Positions 1 to 7,037 of a DNA stretch of 64,000 bases are shown in pieces; within the stretch, counting starts at the first letter, position 1; every line of letters starts with the position of its first letter. The notes under the pieces are model-generated. The model made no database searches and was not told where the DNA came from. It saw nothing but the letters and a program-made list of their open reading frames with translations. The DNA comes from Actinacidiphila yeochonensis CN732. GTDB taxonomy: Bacteria > Actinomycetota > Actinomycetes > Streptomycetales > Streptomycetaceae. Made by a program: the position numbers and the translations under genes. The DNA lies in assembly GCF_000745345.1 (NCBI RefSeq), contig NZ_JQNR01000005.1:682001-746000 (forward strand), read 5' to 3'.

Positions 1-176
1 GCGACGGCCTGCTCATCCGCACCGTGACACCCACGGTCCCTGTCACCGTCACCTACGAGCTGACCGACCTCGGCCTCTCACTCCACCACCTCACACGCGG
101 GCTCAGGCACTGGGCCCAGACCCACATGGAACAGGTCCTCGCCCATCGCGAGGGCCACGACGCACGGGTTTCCTAG
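1..176 (+). CDS. HxlR-family transcriptional regulator, C-terminal fragment
   Basis: Only the last 57 codons or so are present; the reading frame is phase 3 (first full codon at base 3) and ends at TAG 174-176. The visible sequence is the wing and C-terminal helix of an HxlR winged-helix protein: the beta-wing reads VPVTVTYELTDLG and is followed by the helix LHHLTRGLRHWAQTHMEQVL, matching the usual family ending 'Y.LT..G..L...L..L..WA..H'. HxlR proteins are small cytoplasmic dimeric regulators, often controlling a divergent oxidoreductase gene. The upstream part and any target lie outside the window, so its ligand and target are unknown. Confidence 0.8.
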   Translation, partial: DGLLIRTVTPTVPVTVTYELTDLGLSLHHLTRGLRHWAQTHMEQVLAHREGHDARVS

Positions 177-363
177 GCCAGCGCCCGCAAGGCTTCGAAC
201 GGGGCGAGGCAACCACCTCGACGGCCGGAGACCGCCGGCGGCGCGTCGGCGTCGAGCCCAGACCGGGGCCGAACCCGGACCGGGGTAGGGCCCCGACCGG
301 GGTAGAGCTCAACCCGGTGCCGAGCTCAGACCAGTGCGTCCGGGCCGAGCGAGGCCGTGCTCG

Positions 364-519
364 TCATTCGGCGGCCTGCCGTGCCGGTTCTTCGTGGATC
401 CCGACGCGCAGGACGTGCTCGATGCCGCCGTCGAGCTTGTCGCGCGCCGCGGTCAGTTCGGTGATGCGCTGCTCGATGGCGCCGCGCTCGTACCGGCCGG
501 GTGTCAGGCTCTTGCGGCG
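364..519 (-). other. Orphan in-frame tail with no visible start (possible small coupled ORF)
   Basis: Minus-strand frame that ends at TGA 364-366 and reads as a charged helical peptide (KSLTPGRYERGAIEQRI, then about 30 more residues ending in PARQAAE). It has real codon character, with G/C third positions and a heptad-like helix, but no ATG, GTG or TTG start. Its first plausible residues overlap the stop of the upstream DNA-binding gene (TGA within 504-506). It may be a short translationally coupled gene whose start was lost, or the true C-terminus of the upstream gene reached by a second frameshift. I do not recognise a family. Confidence 0.3.
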
Positions 520-1528
520 GGCGGCGGTGTGCCGCGAAGGGTGCCGCGAAGGGTGCCGTGGAGGGTGGCGCGGACGAGGGCCCGGCCGCGGGCGGCGGTG
601 CGGGTGCGTTCACCGAGGGTGTCGGGTGGGGCGGCGTCCAGGCCGGCACAGGTGCGGCAGATGCCCGGGGCGGGGGTGGGGCGTGCGCAGGTGGCGCACT
701 CGTGCCGGCGCGGTGCGGCGAAGGCAGCGGGGGAGGTGGGTGCGGTGGGGCCGAGAGGGCGGTGGCGGGTTCGTCGGGTGGGGGGAGTTTGCGGGTGAGG
801 CGGTCGCGGAGGAGGGCCGAGGCGCTGTGGACGCGTTCCGGCAGGCCGTTGAGGAGGGCGTGGGAGAGGTCGCGGGGGCCGTGGCCGCGTTCCAGCCAGC
901 GGGTGACCAGGGGTGCGAGTGCGGCGGCCTCGGCCGCGCCGAGGCGCAGGCGCGGTTCCGGTGCCGTCAGGCGGTGCAGCAGTGCCGCCGCCTCGCCCGC
1001 GGCGGCGTCCGGCGGCCCGGCGGGGGTGGGCGCGACGGGTGGGGTCTCCCTCCATGCCTCGCTCCGCCCGCCCGTTCGGGCCTCGGGTGCCGTCCGTTGC
1101 GTGGGGAGGGAGGTTCTTTCCCTCCGGTCCTTTACGGGGTGGGCGCCACGGCTGCCGTCGGCCAGTGGACCGGTGCCCGGGAACGCGGCACTCGGCGCCA
1201 TCTGCGGAGCGCCGTACGGAACGCCGTACGGAACGCCGTACGGGACGTCGTACACGTGGGATTCGCTGACGAAGGTGCCGTCCGGGCGGCGTACCCGCTC
1301 GACGCGGTAGTAGCCGAAGGAGATCAGCTCGCGCAGAGCCTTGCCCACCAACTGGCGGCCCTCGATGCTGCTGTCGGCCATGTGGCGGCCGTCCTCGCGC
1401 CAGTCGTCGGGCCGGGAGAGGAGGTCGGCCAGCAGGCCGCGCGCGATGTAGGACATACGTCGGTCCTGCAACACGACGTTGGGCAGGACGGTGAAACCGC
1501 TCGTATGGCGGCTACGATGGATCTGCAT
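504..1528 (-). CDS. Helix-turn-helix DNA-binding protein, frame apparently interrupted
   Basis: The ATG at 1526-1528 opens the family-typical N-terminus MQIHRSRHTSGFTVLPN, preceded by AAGGAG. The N-terminal third (GLLADLLSRPDDWREDG) is a winged HTH found in many Streptomyces accessory regulators. A middle region (LGAAEAAALAPLVTRWLERG) is followed by a Pro-rich linker. Family members usually end with a small Cys4 zinc-binding knuckle. That knuckle (CATCARP...CRTCAG, bases about 640-701) is present but in a different frame, which ends at 504. The switch must fall between about 702 and 780, a G-rich stretch. The unshifted frame instead runs to 326 through low-complexity Pro/Arg sequence. Also notable is a 12-bp in-frame repeat at about 1208-1250 encoding VPYG units. 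Target unknown. Confidence 0.55.
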
Positions 1529-1726
1529 CGGGAGTTGTTGCTCCTTGTGCCTGACCCCGGAGCGTTGCTGCGCTGCCGGGGTCACTCTATTGAGTTCGCT
1601 GGTGACAGAACGTACCACGCGATTCGGCCACGATCGACCGCTCCTGGGCGCTTCGGACCCCTCCTCGCCTGGCGGAACGTTCCTCCCGCGAGGGGTCGGT
1701 CCGGATCGGTCGTCCCCGGCCCCTGG

Positions 1727-1777
1727 CCGTAGGAGCTACGCGGCCGTAGGAGCTACGCGGCCGTAGGAGCTACGCGG
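1727..1777. repeat. Three 17-bp palindromic direct repeats
   Basis: The unit ccgtaggagctacgcgg occurs three times head to tail (1727-1743, 1744-1760, 1761-1777). Each unit contains the perfect inverted repeat CGTAG/CTACG around GAG. The TAG stop of the GntR gene (1770-1772) lies inside the third copy. It could act as a 3'-end processing or termination element, or as a protein-binding array. Confidence 0.8.
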
Positions 1778-2510
1778 ACCCGCGCCCGCCCGCCCACAGC
1801 TCGATGCGCGCGGTCACGTCGGCGAAGTGCCCGGCGATGCTGGCCGCCGCCGCGTCCGGGTCGCGGTCCTCCAACGCCTGGAGCACCTGGCGGTGTTGGC
1901 CCACCACGTGGTCGTGGTCGGTGCGCGGCTTGGCGACGTCCGCCTCCAACTGGCGGTAGACGTCCCAGAAGAGGGCGATCAGCTGCAGGGCGAGGGCGTT
2001 GCCGAGCGGTTCGTAGAGCAGCTCGTGGAAGCGCCGGTCGTGGCCGGACCGCCCGGCGTCGCCGTCGGCGGCCAGCCCGTCGAGCTCGGCCCGCAGCCGC
2101 TCCAGGTGCTCCGGCGCCAGCTCCACGGCGGAGCGTCGGATCAGCCCGCTCTCCAGCAGCGCCCGCACCTCCACGATGTCCAGCAGCGCCCGGGGGTTGT
2201 CGCGCCGCACGGCCAGCCGGGAGTGGAAGAGCAGGCCGGGGGCGAGCGAGGGCAGCGCGGCGGTGCCGACGTACGTGCCGTAACCGTGCCGGACGTCCAC
2301 GATGCCCAGCGCCTGGAGCCCCTTGAGCGCCTCGCGGACCGAGTTGCGGCTCACCCCGAGGGTGCGCATCAGCTCCGGTTCGGCCGGCAGCGGGTCGCCC
2401 GGGTCGAGGTCCATGTCGACGATCAGGTCCACGATCAGGTCCTGCACCGAGGGGCGCCGCACCCGTTCCGGCACGCGCGGTGCGGCGGGGGGCTTGCGCT
2501 GGGCTGGCAT
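1770..2510 (-). CDS. GntR/FadR-family regulator of the sialic acid locus (NanR-like)
   Basis: A 246-residue FadR-subfamily regulator. The N-terminal winged HTH is clear (GDPLPAEPELMRTLGVSRNSVREALKGLQ and GYGTYV, about residues 35-85; the first motif continues into the second helix). It is followed by an all-helical FCD ligand domain with the expected metal-type signature (EVRALLE, HDRRFHELL, HRQVLQAL). ATG 2508-2510 is the first start and agrees with family length. The gene is divergent from a sialic-acid-type permease, with 104 bp between the start codons carrying an inverted repeat. By analogy with NanR (FadR/GntR family) the likely role is repression of the permease-aldolase-sialidase genes, relieved by sialic acid or a derivative. 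The effector is inferred, not shown. Confidence 0.8.
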   Translation of the reverse strand: MPAQRKPPAAPRVPERVRRPSVQDLIVDLIVDMDLDPGDPLPAEPELMRTLGVSRNSVREALKGLQALGIVDVRHGYGTYVGTAALPSLAPGLLFHSRLAVRRDNPRALLDIVEVRALLESGLIRRSAVELAPEHLERLRAELDGLAADGDAGRSGHDRRFHELLYEPLGNALALQLIALFWDVYRQLEADVAKPRTDHDHVVGQHRQVLQALEDRDPDAAAASIAGHFADVTARIELWAGGRGSA

Positions 2511-2530
2511 GGCGCCTACGTTACCCGTCC

Positions 2531-2559
2531 AGTAGGACGTCGGACATCCTACGTCCTAC
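2531..2559. promoter_or_regulatory. Candidate GntR operator in the divergent promoter
   Basis: The intergenic region between the regulator and the permease contains interleaved copies of GTAGGAC/GTCCTAC. TAGGACGT and ACATCCTA form a one-mismatch inverted repeat around CGG (about 2533-2551), and GTAGGAC (2532-2538) is mirrored by GTCCTAC (2553-2559). It is the only strong dyad between the two start codons, so it is the natural autoregulatory site. Confidence 0.5.
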
Positions 2560-2614
2560 CTTTCGATCTCCCGCCCGCCGGACCGTCCCCCCGAGCTCCC
2601 GAGGATGCGAGCCC

Positions 2615-4057
2615 ATGACCAACTCCCCCGCTCCGCCGCTGCGCTGGCGCGCCACCCTGGCCGCCCAGGACTGGAAGGCGTTCACCGCCGCCTGGCTGGG
2701 CTACGGCATGGACGGCTTCGACTTCGTCCTGATCACCCTGGTCCTGACCGATATCAGCCACGACTTCCACCTTTCCACGATCCGCGCCGCGACCCTGGTC
2801 TCGGCGGCGTTCGTGTCGCGCTGGTTCGGCGGCCTGGCCATCGGCGCCATCGGCGACCGGATCGGACGCCGCCCGGCGATGGTGCTGAGCATCGCGCTGT
2901 ACGCGGTCGGCTCGGTGCTGTGCGGCTTCGCCTGGGGCTACTGGTCGCTGTTCGCCTTCCGGATGGTGGTCGGCCTCGGCATGGCCGGCGAGTACAGCGC
3001 CAGCACCACGTACATCATCGAGAGCTGGCCGCGGCGGATACGGAACACCGCGAGCGGCATGCTGCTCTCCGGCTACCCGCTCGGCAGCGTGCTCGCCGCG
3101 AAGGCGTACGCGTGGGTGGTGCCGCACAGCAGCTGGCGGGTGCTGTTCTGGATCGGCATCCTGCCCGTGGTGCTCGCGATCTACCTGCGCCGACGGCTCC
3201 CCGAGGCAGCCGAATGGCAGCAGGCGTCCCAGGCCGGCCGGACCCGGTTCAGCGCCACGCGGCGGCTGTTCGACGCCCGCACCCGGTGGTGGAGCGTGCC
3301 CGTCAGCCTGGTGGCGGCGGTGGCGCTGGTGGTGGTGCTGCGCGGGGAGCCGATGCCCGCCACACTGGCCCTGGTCGCCGTCATCACCGCGTGCTTCGTG
3401 GCGCTGACCGTCCGGTTCGCCGGGCGGCTGTGGCCGGTGGTGGTAGCGCTGATGGTCACCGTCTTCTGCGCGTTCCTCTACTCCTGGCCGCTCCAGTCGC
3501 TGCTGCCCACCTACCTCAAGACCGACCTGCACTACGACCCGGCGCAGGTCTCCGACGCCCTGCTGTACGCCGGCTTCGGCTACGCCGTCGGCAGCGTGCT
3601 CGTCGGCTACCTCGGCGACCGGTTCAGCACCCGGGCCGCGTACGTGACGATGCTGGTCGCGTCGCTGGTCTTCGTCTACCCGGTCTTCGCGCTCGGCGAG
3701 GGCCACACCGTGGCCCTGTGGGTGCTGCTCTTCCTGCTGGTCGGCACCAGCTCGGGCGCCTCGGGCGTGCTGCCCAAGTACGTCAGCGACCACTACCCGA
3801 TCGAGATGCGCGCCGCCGCCCTCGGCTTCAGCTACAACGTCGGCGCGCTCGGCGGGGCCGCCGCCCCCGTCCTGGGCGCCCGGCTCGCCAAGCCGCTCAG
3901 CCTCGGCACGGCCATCACCGTGCTCTCCCTCGGCGTCACCGCCCTCCTCGTCCTGCTGATCGTCTTCGACGTGCCCGCCCGCGTGCAGCGCTACGCGGAC
4001 GCGCGGTACGGCGACCGGCCGTCCCCGGCCTCCAACCCCACCATTGAGAAGGTCTGA
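2615..4057 (+). CDS. nanT: MFS transporter, probable sialic acid permease (NanT-like)
   Basis: A 480-residue polytopic membrane protein with about 12 hydrophobic segments. The first half carries MFS signature motifs: MDGFDFVLITLVL in TM1, GAIGDRIGRRPAM in loop 2-3 and RMVVGLGMAGEYSAS in TM4. The second half carries VGYLGDRFSTR in loop 8-9. The TM1 and TM4 motifs are characteristic of the sialate:H+ symporter branch. Start ATG 2615 (MTNSPAPP) is preceded by GAGG and begins just before the cytoplasmic helix WKAFTAAWLGYG; the longer upstream frame has no family support. The stop overlaps the aldolase start (TGATG), so the two are translationally coupled. Alternative: another carboxylate symporter of the same branch, but the neighbours favour sialic acid. 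Confidence 0.75.
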   Translation: MTNSPAPPLRWRATLAAQDWKAFTAAWLGYGMDGFDFVLITLVLTDISHDFHLSTIRAATLVSAAFVSRWFGGLAIGAIGDRIGRRPAMVLSIALYAVGSVLCGFAWGYWSLFAFRMVVGLGMAGEYSASTTYIIESWPRRIRNTASGMLLSGYPLGSVLAAKAYAWVVPHSSWRVLFWIGILPVVLAIYLRRRLPEAAEWQQASQAGRTRFSATRRLFDARTRWWSVPVSLVAAVALVVVLRGEPMPATLALVAVITACFVALTVRFAGRLWPVVVALMVTVFCAFLYSWPLQSLLPTYLKTDLHYDPAQVSDALLYAGFGYAVGSVLVGYLGDRFSTRAAYVTMLVASLVFVYPVFALGEGHTVALWVLLFLLVGTSSGASGVLPKYVSDHYPIEMRAAALGFSYNVGALGGAAAPVLGARLAKPLSLGTAITVLSLGVTALLVLLIVFDVPARVQRYADARYGDRPSPASNPTIEKV

Positions 4058-4998
4058 TGTTCCACGGAGTCGTTCCTCCCCTGTGCACCCCGCTGACCGA
4101 GGACGGGGAGGTGGACACCGCCTCGCTGGAGCGCCTCACCGCCTTCCAGCTCGACGCGGGCGTGCACGGCCTGTTCGTCGGCGGCTCCACCGGGGAGGTC
4201 GCCCAACTGACCGACGCGCAGCGGGACACCGCCCTGCGCACGGTCACCGCCACCGTCGCCGGGCAGGTCCCGGTGCTGGCCGGCGTGATCGACACCGGCA
4301 CCCTGCGGGTCATCGAACACGCCCGTCGGGCCCACCGGTTGGGCGCGGACGCGGTGGTCGCCACCGCCCCCTTCTACGTCGGGGCCGGCGAGGGCGAGCT
4401 GCGTGCCCACTTCCTCGCCCTGCACGCGGCCGTCGACCTGCCCCTGGTGGCCTACGACATCCCGTCCAACACGCACGTCAAGCTGCCGCCGGCGCTGCTG
4501 GGCGAGCTGGCGCAGGAGAAGGCGATCGCGGCCGTCAAGGACTCCTCGGGCGACCTGGAGTCCTTCCAGAAGGTGATGGACGGCGCCGCCGGCAGCGGCG
4601 TCGCCTGCCTGACCGGCTCGGAGACGCTCGCCGACCTGGCGCTGGCCCGCGGCGCCGACGGCGTCGTACCGGGCCTCGGCAACGTCGACCCGCACGGCTA
4701 CGTCCGCCTGTACGAGGCCGCACGGACCGGCGACCTCGCGGCCGCGCGGGCCGAACAGCGGCGACTGGTCGAGCTGTTCGCGATCATCGACGTCGCCGAC
4801 CGCGGCAGGGTGGGCCGGATGTCGGGCGCGCTGGGCGCGTTCAAGGCGGCGCTGGTCGCACGCGGCGTGATCGCCCGCCCGGCCACGCTGCCGCCGCTGC
4901 TGCCGATCACGGCGGACGAGGCCCGGCGGGTGGCGGAGCTGACCCGGGCAGCGGGACTGGGACCGGTCGGCACGCACCTTTCCCCCCCGGTCGGTTGA
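4057..4998 (+). CDS. nanA: N-acetylneuraminate lyase / DHDPS-family aldolase
   Basis: A 313-residue class I aldolase of the DapA/NanA superfamily. Visible active-site elements are the carboxylate-binding GGSTGE at residues 42-47, the catalytic Tyr in YDIPS (Tyr133) and the Schiff-base Lys in VKDSSGD (Lys161). GGSTGE, rather than GTTGE, is the form seen in sialic acid lyases. Expected reaction: Neu5Ac to N-acetylmannosamine plus pyruvate, cytoplasmic. ATG 4057 overlaps the permease stop by one base. It sits between a sialate-type permease and a sialidase, which supports lyase over dihydrodipicolinate synthase. No nanE, nanK or nagAB follow, so the N-acetylmannosamine branch must be encoded elsewhere. 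Confidence 0.75.
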   Translation: MFHGVVPPLCTPLTEDGEVDTASLERLTAFQLDAGVHGLFVGGSTGEVAQLTDAQRDTALRTVTATVAGQVPVLAGVIDTGTLRVIEHARRAHRLGADAVVATAPFYVGAGEGELRAHFLALHAAVDLPLVAYDIPSNTHVKLPPALLGELAQEKAIAAVKDSSGDLESFQKVMDGAAGSGVACLTGSETLADLALARGADGVVPGLGNVDPHGYVRLYEAARTGDLAAARAEQRRLVELFAIIDVADRGRVGRMSGALGAFKAALVARGVIARPATLPPLLPITADEARRVAELTRAAGLGPVGTHLSPPVG

Positions 4999-5057
4999 TC
5001 CCCGGGTAGGGACTCGGCACCCCGTAGTCTCAGGACTCCGTAGTGTCAGCACTCCCC

Positions 5058-5153
5058 GCAGTCGCGTCTCCCCCCAGACGTATCTCCGTCCAGTCGCATC
5101 TCCCCGCAGTCGCATCTCCCCGCAGTCGCGTCTCCCCGCAGTCGCGTCTCCCC
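5058..5153. repeat. Six tandem 16-bp repeats between aldolase and sialidase
   Basis: Consensus gcagtcgc(a/g)tctcccc repeats six times without spacer (5058, 5074, 5090, 5106, 5122, 5138). The second copy is the most diverged. The array fills the leader of the sialidase gene and ends about 30 bp before its start codon. The 16-bp period is not a codon multiple, so it is not coding. It could be an array of regulator sites or slippage-generated DNA. Confidence 0.85.
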
Positions 5154-5182
5154 CACCTCGCAGACGACTTCAGGAGGCACCC

Positions 5183-6469
5183 ATGTCCTTCGACCGACGC
5201 CGGCTCCTCGCCCTCCCGCTCGCGGCGGGCGGGGCCCTGTTGGCCGGACGGCCCGCCTGGGCGGGCACCGCGTCCGCCGACGGTTCCGGCACCGCCACCG
5301 CCGAAGGGTCGGAGACCACCGCCCCGGCCACGGGCACCGCCACCGCCACCGCCACCGATTCGTCAACGCCCGCCGCGTTCGAGCAGTCGGTGCCGTTCAC
5401 CGCCGGCGAGGACGGTTACGCGACCTACCGCATCCCGGCCGTCGTCCGCACCGGCGCCGGCACGCTGGTGGCGTTCGCGGAGGCGCGGGCGAGCGGTTCG
5501 GACACCGGCGCGATCGTGGTGGCGGCCAAGCGCTCCACGGACGGCGGGCGGAGCTGGGGCCCGCTCGCCGTCGTGGCCGGGGACGGCACCAACACCCAGG
5601 GCAACCCGTGCCCCGTCGTGGACCCCCACAGCGGCGACATCATTCTGTTGACCTGCACCAACGCCGCCGACGCCACCGAGAGCTCGATCACGTCCGGGCA
5701 GGTGCCGCCCGCCGACGGCCGCCGGGTGTGGGTGCAACGGGGCACGCACGACGGCCGGGTGTTCAGCGCCCCGCAGGAGATCACCGCCCAGGCCAAGCAG
5801 CCGGACTGGCGCTGGTACGCCACCGGCCCCGGCCACGCGGTCGCCCTCACCTCCGGACCGTTCCGCGGCCGGCTCGTCGTCCCCGCCAACCACTCCGTAC
5901 CGCCGTCGGCCGGCTCCTCCGACACCGGTAGCGAGGCGAAGTACTACGGCGGCCACTGCCTGCTCAGCGACGACGCCGGCCACACCTGGCGGATCGGCTT
6001 CACCGACGACACCCCGGACGGCGTGGTCAACGCCAACGAGTCCACTGCCGCCCAACTCCCCGACGGCACCCTCTACTTCAACGCCCGCGACCAGGGCGGC
6101 AGCGCCCCCGGCACCCGAGCGGACGCCCGTAGCACGGACGGCGGCGCGCACCTGCTGCACCCGTACGCGTCGCAGCCGCAGCTGGCCGGCCCGGCCGTCG
6201 AGGGCAGCGTCCTGCAACCCTCCGCCGGCCCGCTGCTCTTCTCCGGCCCGAGCGCCCCGACGACCCGCGCGTCCATGGCCGTACGCGCCAGCAACGACGG
6301 CGGCCACACCTGGCGTACGGCGCTGACCCTCTCCACCGCCCCGGCCGGCTACAGCGACCTGGTCCAGCTCTCCCCGACGGAGGTCGGCCTCCTCTACGAG
6401 ACCGGCACCTCCTCCCCGTACGAGCAACTGACCTTCGCCCGCATCCCGTTGTCGACCCTCACAGACTGA
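5183..6469 (+). CDS. Secreted exo-alpha-sialidase (neuraminidase)
   Basis: A 428-residue GH33-type sialidase. The N-terminus carries a Tat-type signal (RRRLLALPLAAGG, cleavage likely near AWAG, residues 25-28) and a Thr/Ala-rich linker. The beta-propeller opens with the family RIP motif (TYRIPAVV, Arg83-Pro85), followed by AFAEARASGSDTG. Asp-box repeats S-x-D-x-G-x-x-W are visible as STDGGRSW (118-125), SDDAGHTW and SNDGGHTW, with a degenerate STDGGAHL. The start has GGAGG seven bases upstream. It would release terminal sialic acids outside the cell for import by the upstream permease. The 185-bp gap with a repeat array suggests its own promoter. An intramolecular trans-sialidase cannot be excluded from sequence alone. 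Confidence 0.85.
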   Translation: MSFDRRRLLALPLAAGGALLAGRPAWAGTASADGSGTATAEGSETTAPATGTATATATDSSTPAAFEQSVPFTAGEDGYATYRIPAVVRTGAGTLVAFAEARASGSDTGAIVVAAKRSTDGGRSWGPLAVVAGDGTNTQGNPCPVVDPHSGDIILLTCTNAADATESSITSGQVPPADGRRVWVQRGTHDGRVFSAPQEITAQAKQPDWRWYATGPGHAVALTSGPFRGRLVVPANHSVPPSAGSSDTGSEAKYYGGHCLLSDDAGHTWRIGFTDDTPDGVVNANESTAAQLPDGTLYFNARDQGGSAPGTRADARSTDGGAHLLHPYASQPQLAGPAVEGSVLQPSAGPLLFSGPSAPTTRASMAVRASNDGGHTWRTALTLSTAPAGYSDLVQLSPTEVGLLYETGTSSPYEQLTFARIPLSTLTD

Positions 6470-6545
6470 GGGCGCGGCCTTTGGCGGGAGCGGCACCGAA
6501 ACCGAGGGAGCGGAGACCATGGCCGGTACGCGGCCGGGACCCCGC

Positions 6546-7022
6546 TCAGTCCCGGGTCGCTCCCTCGGGCCAGACGATCCTGACCGCGACCCCGACGCTC
6601 TCTGCGTAGCGAACGACATCGGCCGTACCGCCGTAGCCTCGCGCCGGCCGGCCGTCCCAGACGGCGATCACCTCGTCCACGAGGCCGACGAGGATCTCAC
6701 TGGCGGCCATGTACGCCGGGTCGTCCGACTCCGAGAACCCCGTCGCGTGGACCTCTGACGCACGGCCGACGAGGCTGTCGTACACGGCGTCGTGCCACCG
6801 TGGGAGCACCCCGCGGTAGTCCTCGGCGGGGATGACCACCTCAAGCCGCCCCCCGTGGTCGAGTACCGCCTGCGCGAACCACGCGTCAGGGCCATCCGCG
6901 ACGCACGACACGCCCGTGAGCTCCGCGGCGCGGTAGTCACCGACGATGGCGCGTAGTTCGGATCGGACCAAGGCAGCCGACCTCTCCGGCAACCCGCGAT
7001 GCCCGGTGATTCCGACGCGCAT
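6546..7022 (-). CDS. SLOG-superfamily (YpsA/LOG-like) nucleotide-binding protein
   Basis: A 158-residue Rossmannoid protein. The N-terminus (MRVGITGHRGL) and the C-terminal GGTADVVRYAESVGV followed by IVWPEGATRD are the paired strand-loop motifs of the SLOG/DprA-YpsA fold, which binds nucleotides or NAD-like ligands. ATG 7020-7022 is chosen because GGAGG lies eight bases upstream; the in-frame TTG at 7028 is too close to it. It is 15 bp downstream of the XRE/TPR regulator, whose stop overlaps its ribosome site, so the two are one operon. SLOG proteins are implicated by comparative genomics in nucleotide-signal conflict systems. Enzymatic activity here is unknown. Confidence 0.65.
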   Translation of the reverse strand: MRVGITGHRGLPERSAALVRSELRAIVGDYRAAELTGVSCVADGPDAWFAQAVLDHGGRLEVVIPAEDYRGVLPRWHDAVYDSLVGRASEVHATGFSESDDPAYMAASEILVGLVDEVIAVWDGRPARGYGGTADVVRYAESVGVAVRIVWPEGATRD

Positions 7023-7037
7023 GGGCAATCCCTCCTG

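Noticed and set aside
326-503. C-terminal extension of the HTH gene in the unshifted frame
   Set aside because: Arg/Pro/Ala-rich translation unlike the family; the Cys knuckle lies in another frame, so the extension is most likely an out-of-frame product.
2549-3793. A 414-codon minus-strand frame opposite the permease
   Set aside because: Antisense shadow of a convincing MFS gene; no ribosome site or fold.
4057-4998. dapA (dihydrodipicolinate synthase)
   Set aside because: Shared fold, but the GGSTGE motif and the permease/sialidase neighbours favour sialic acid lyase; kept as an alternative only.
5058-5153. CRISPR array
   Set aside because: The 16-bp units are contiguous with no spacers, and no cas genes are present; the same applies to the 20-kb repeat cluster.
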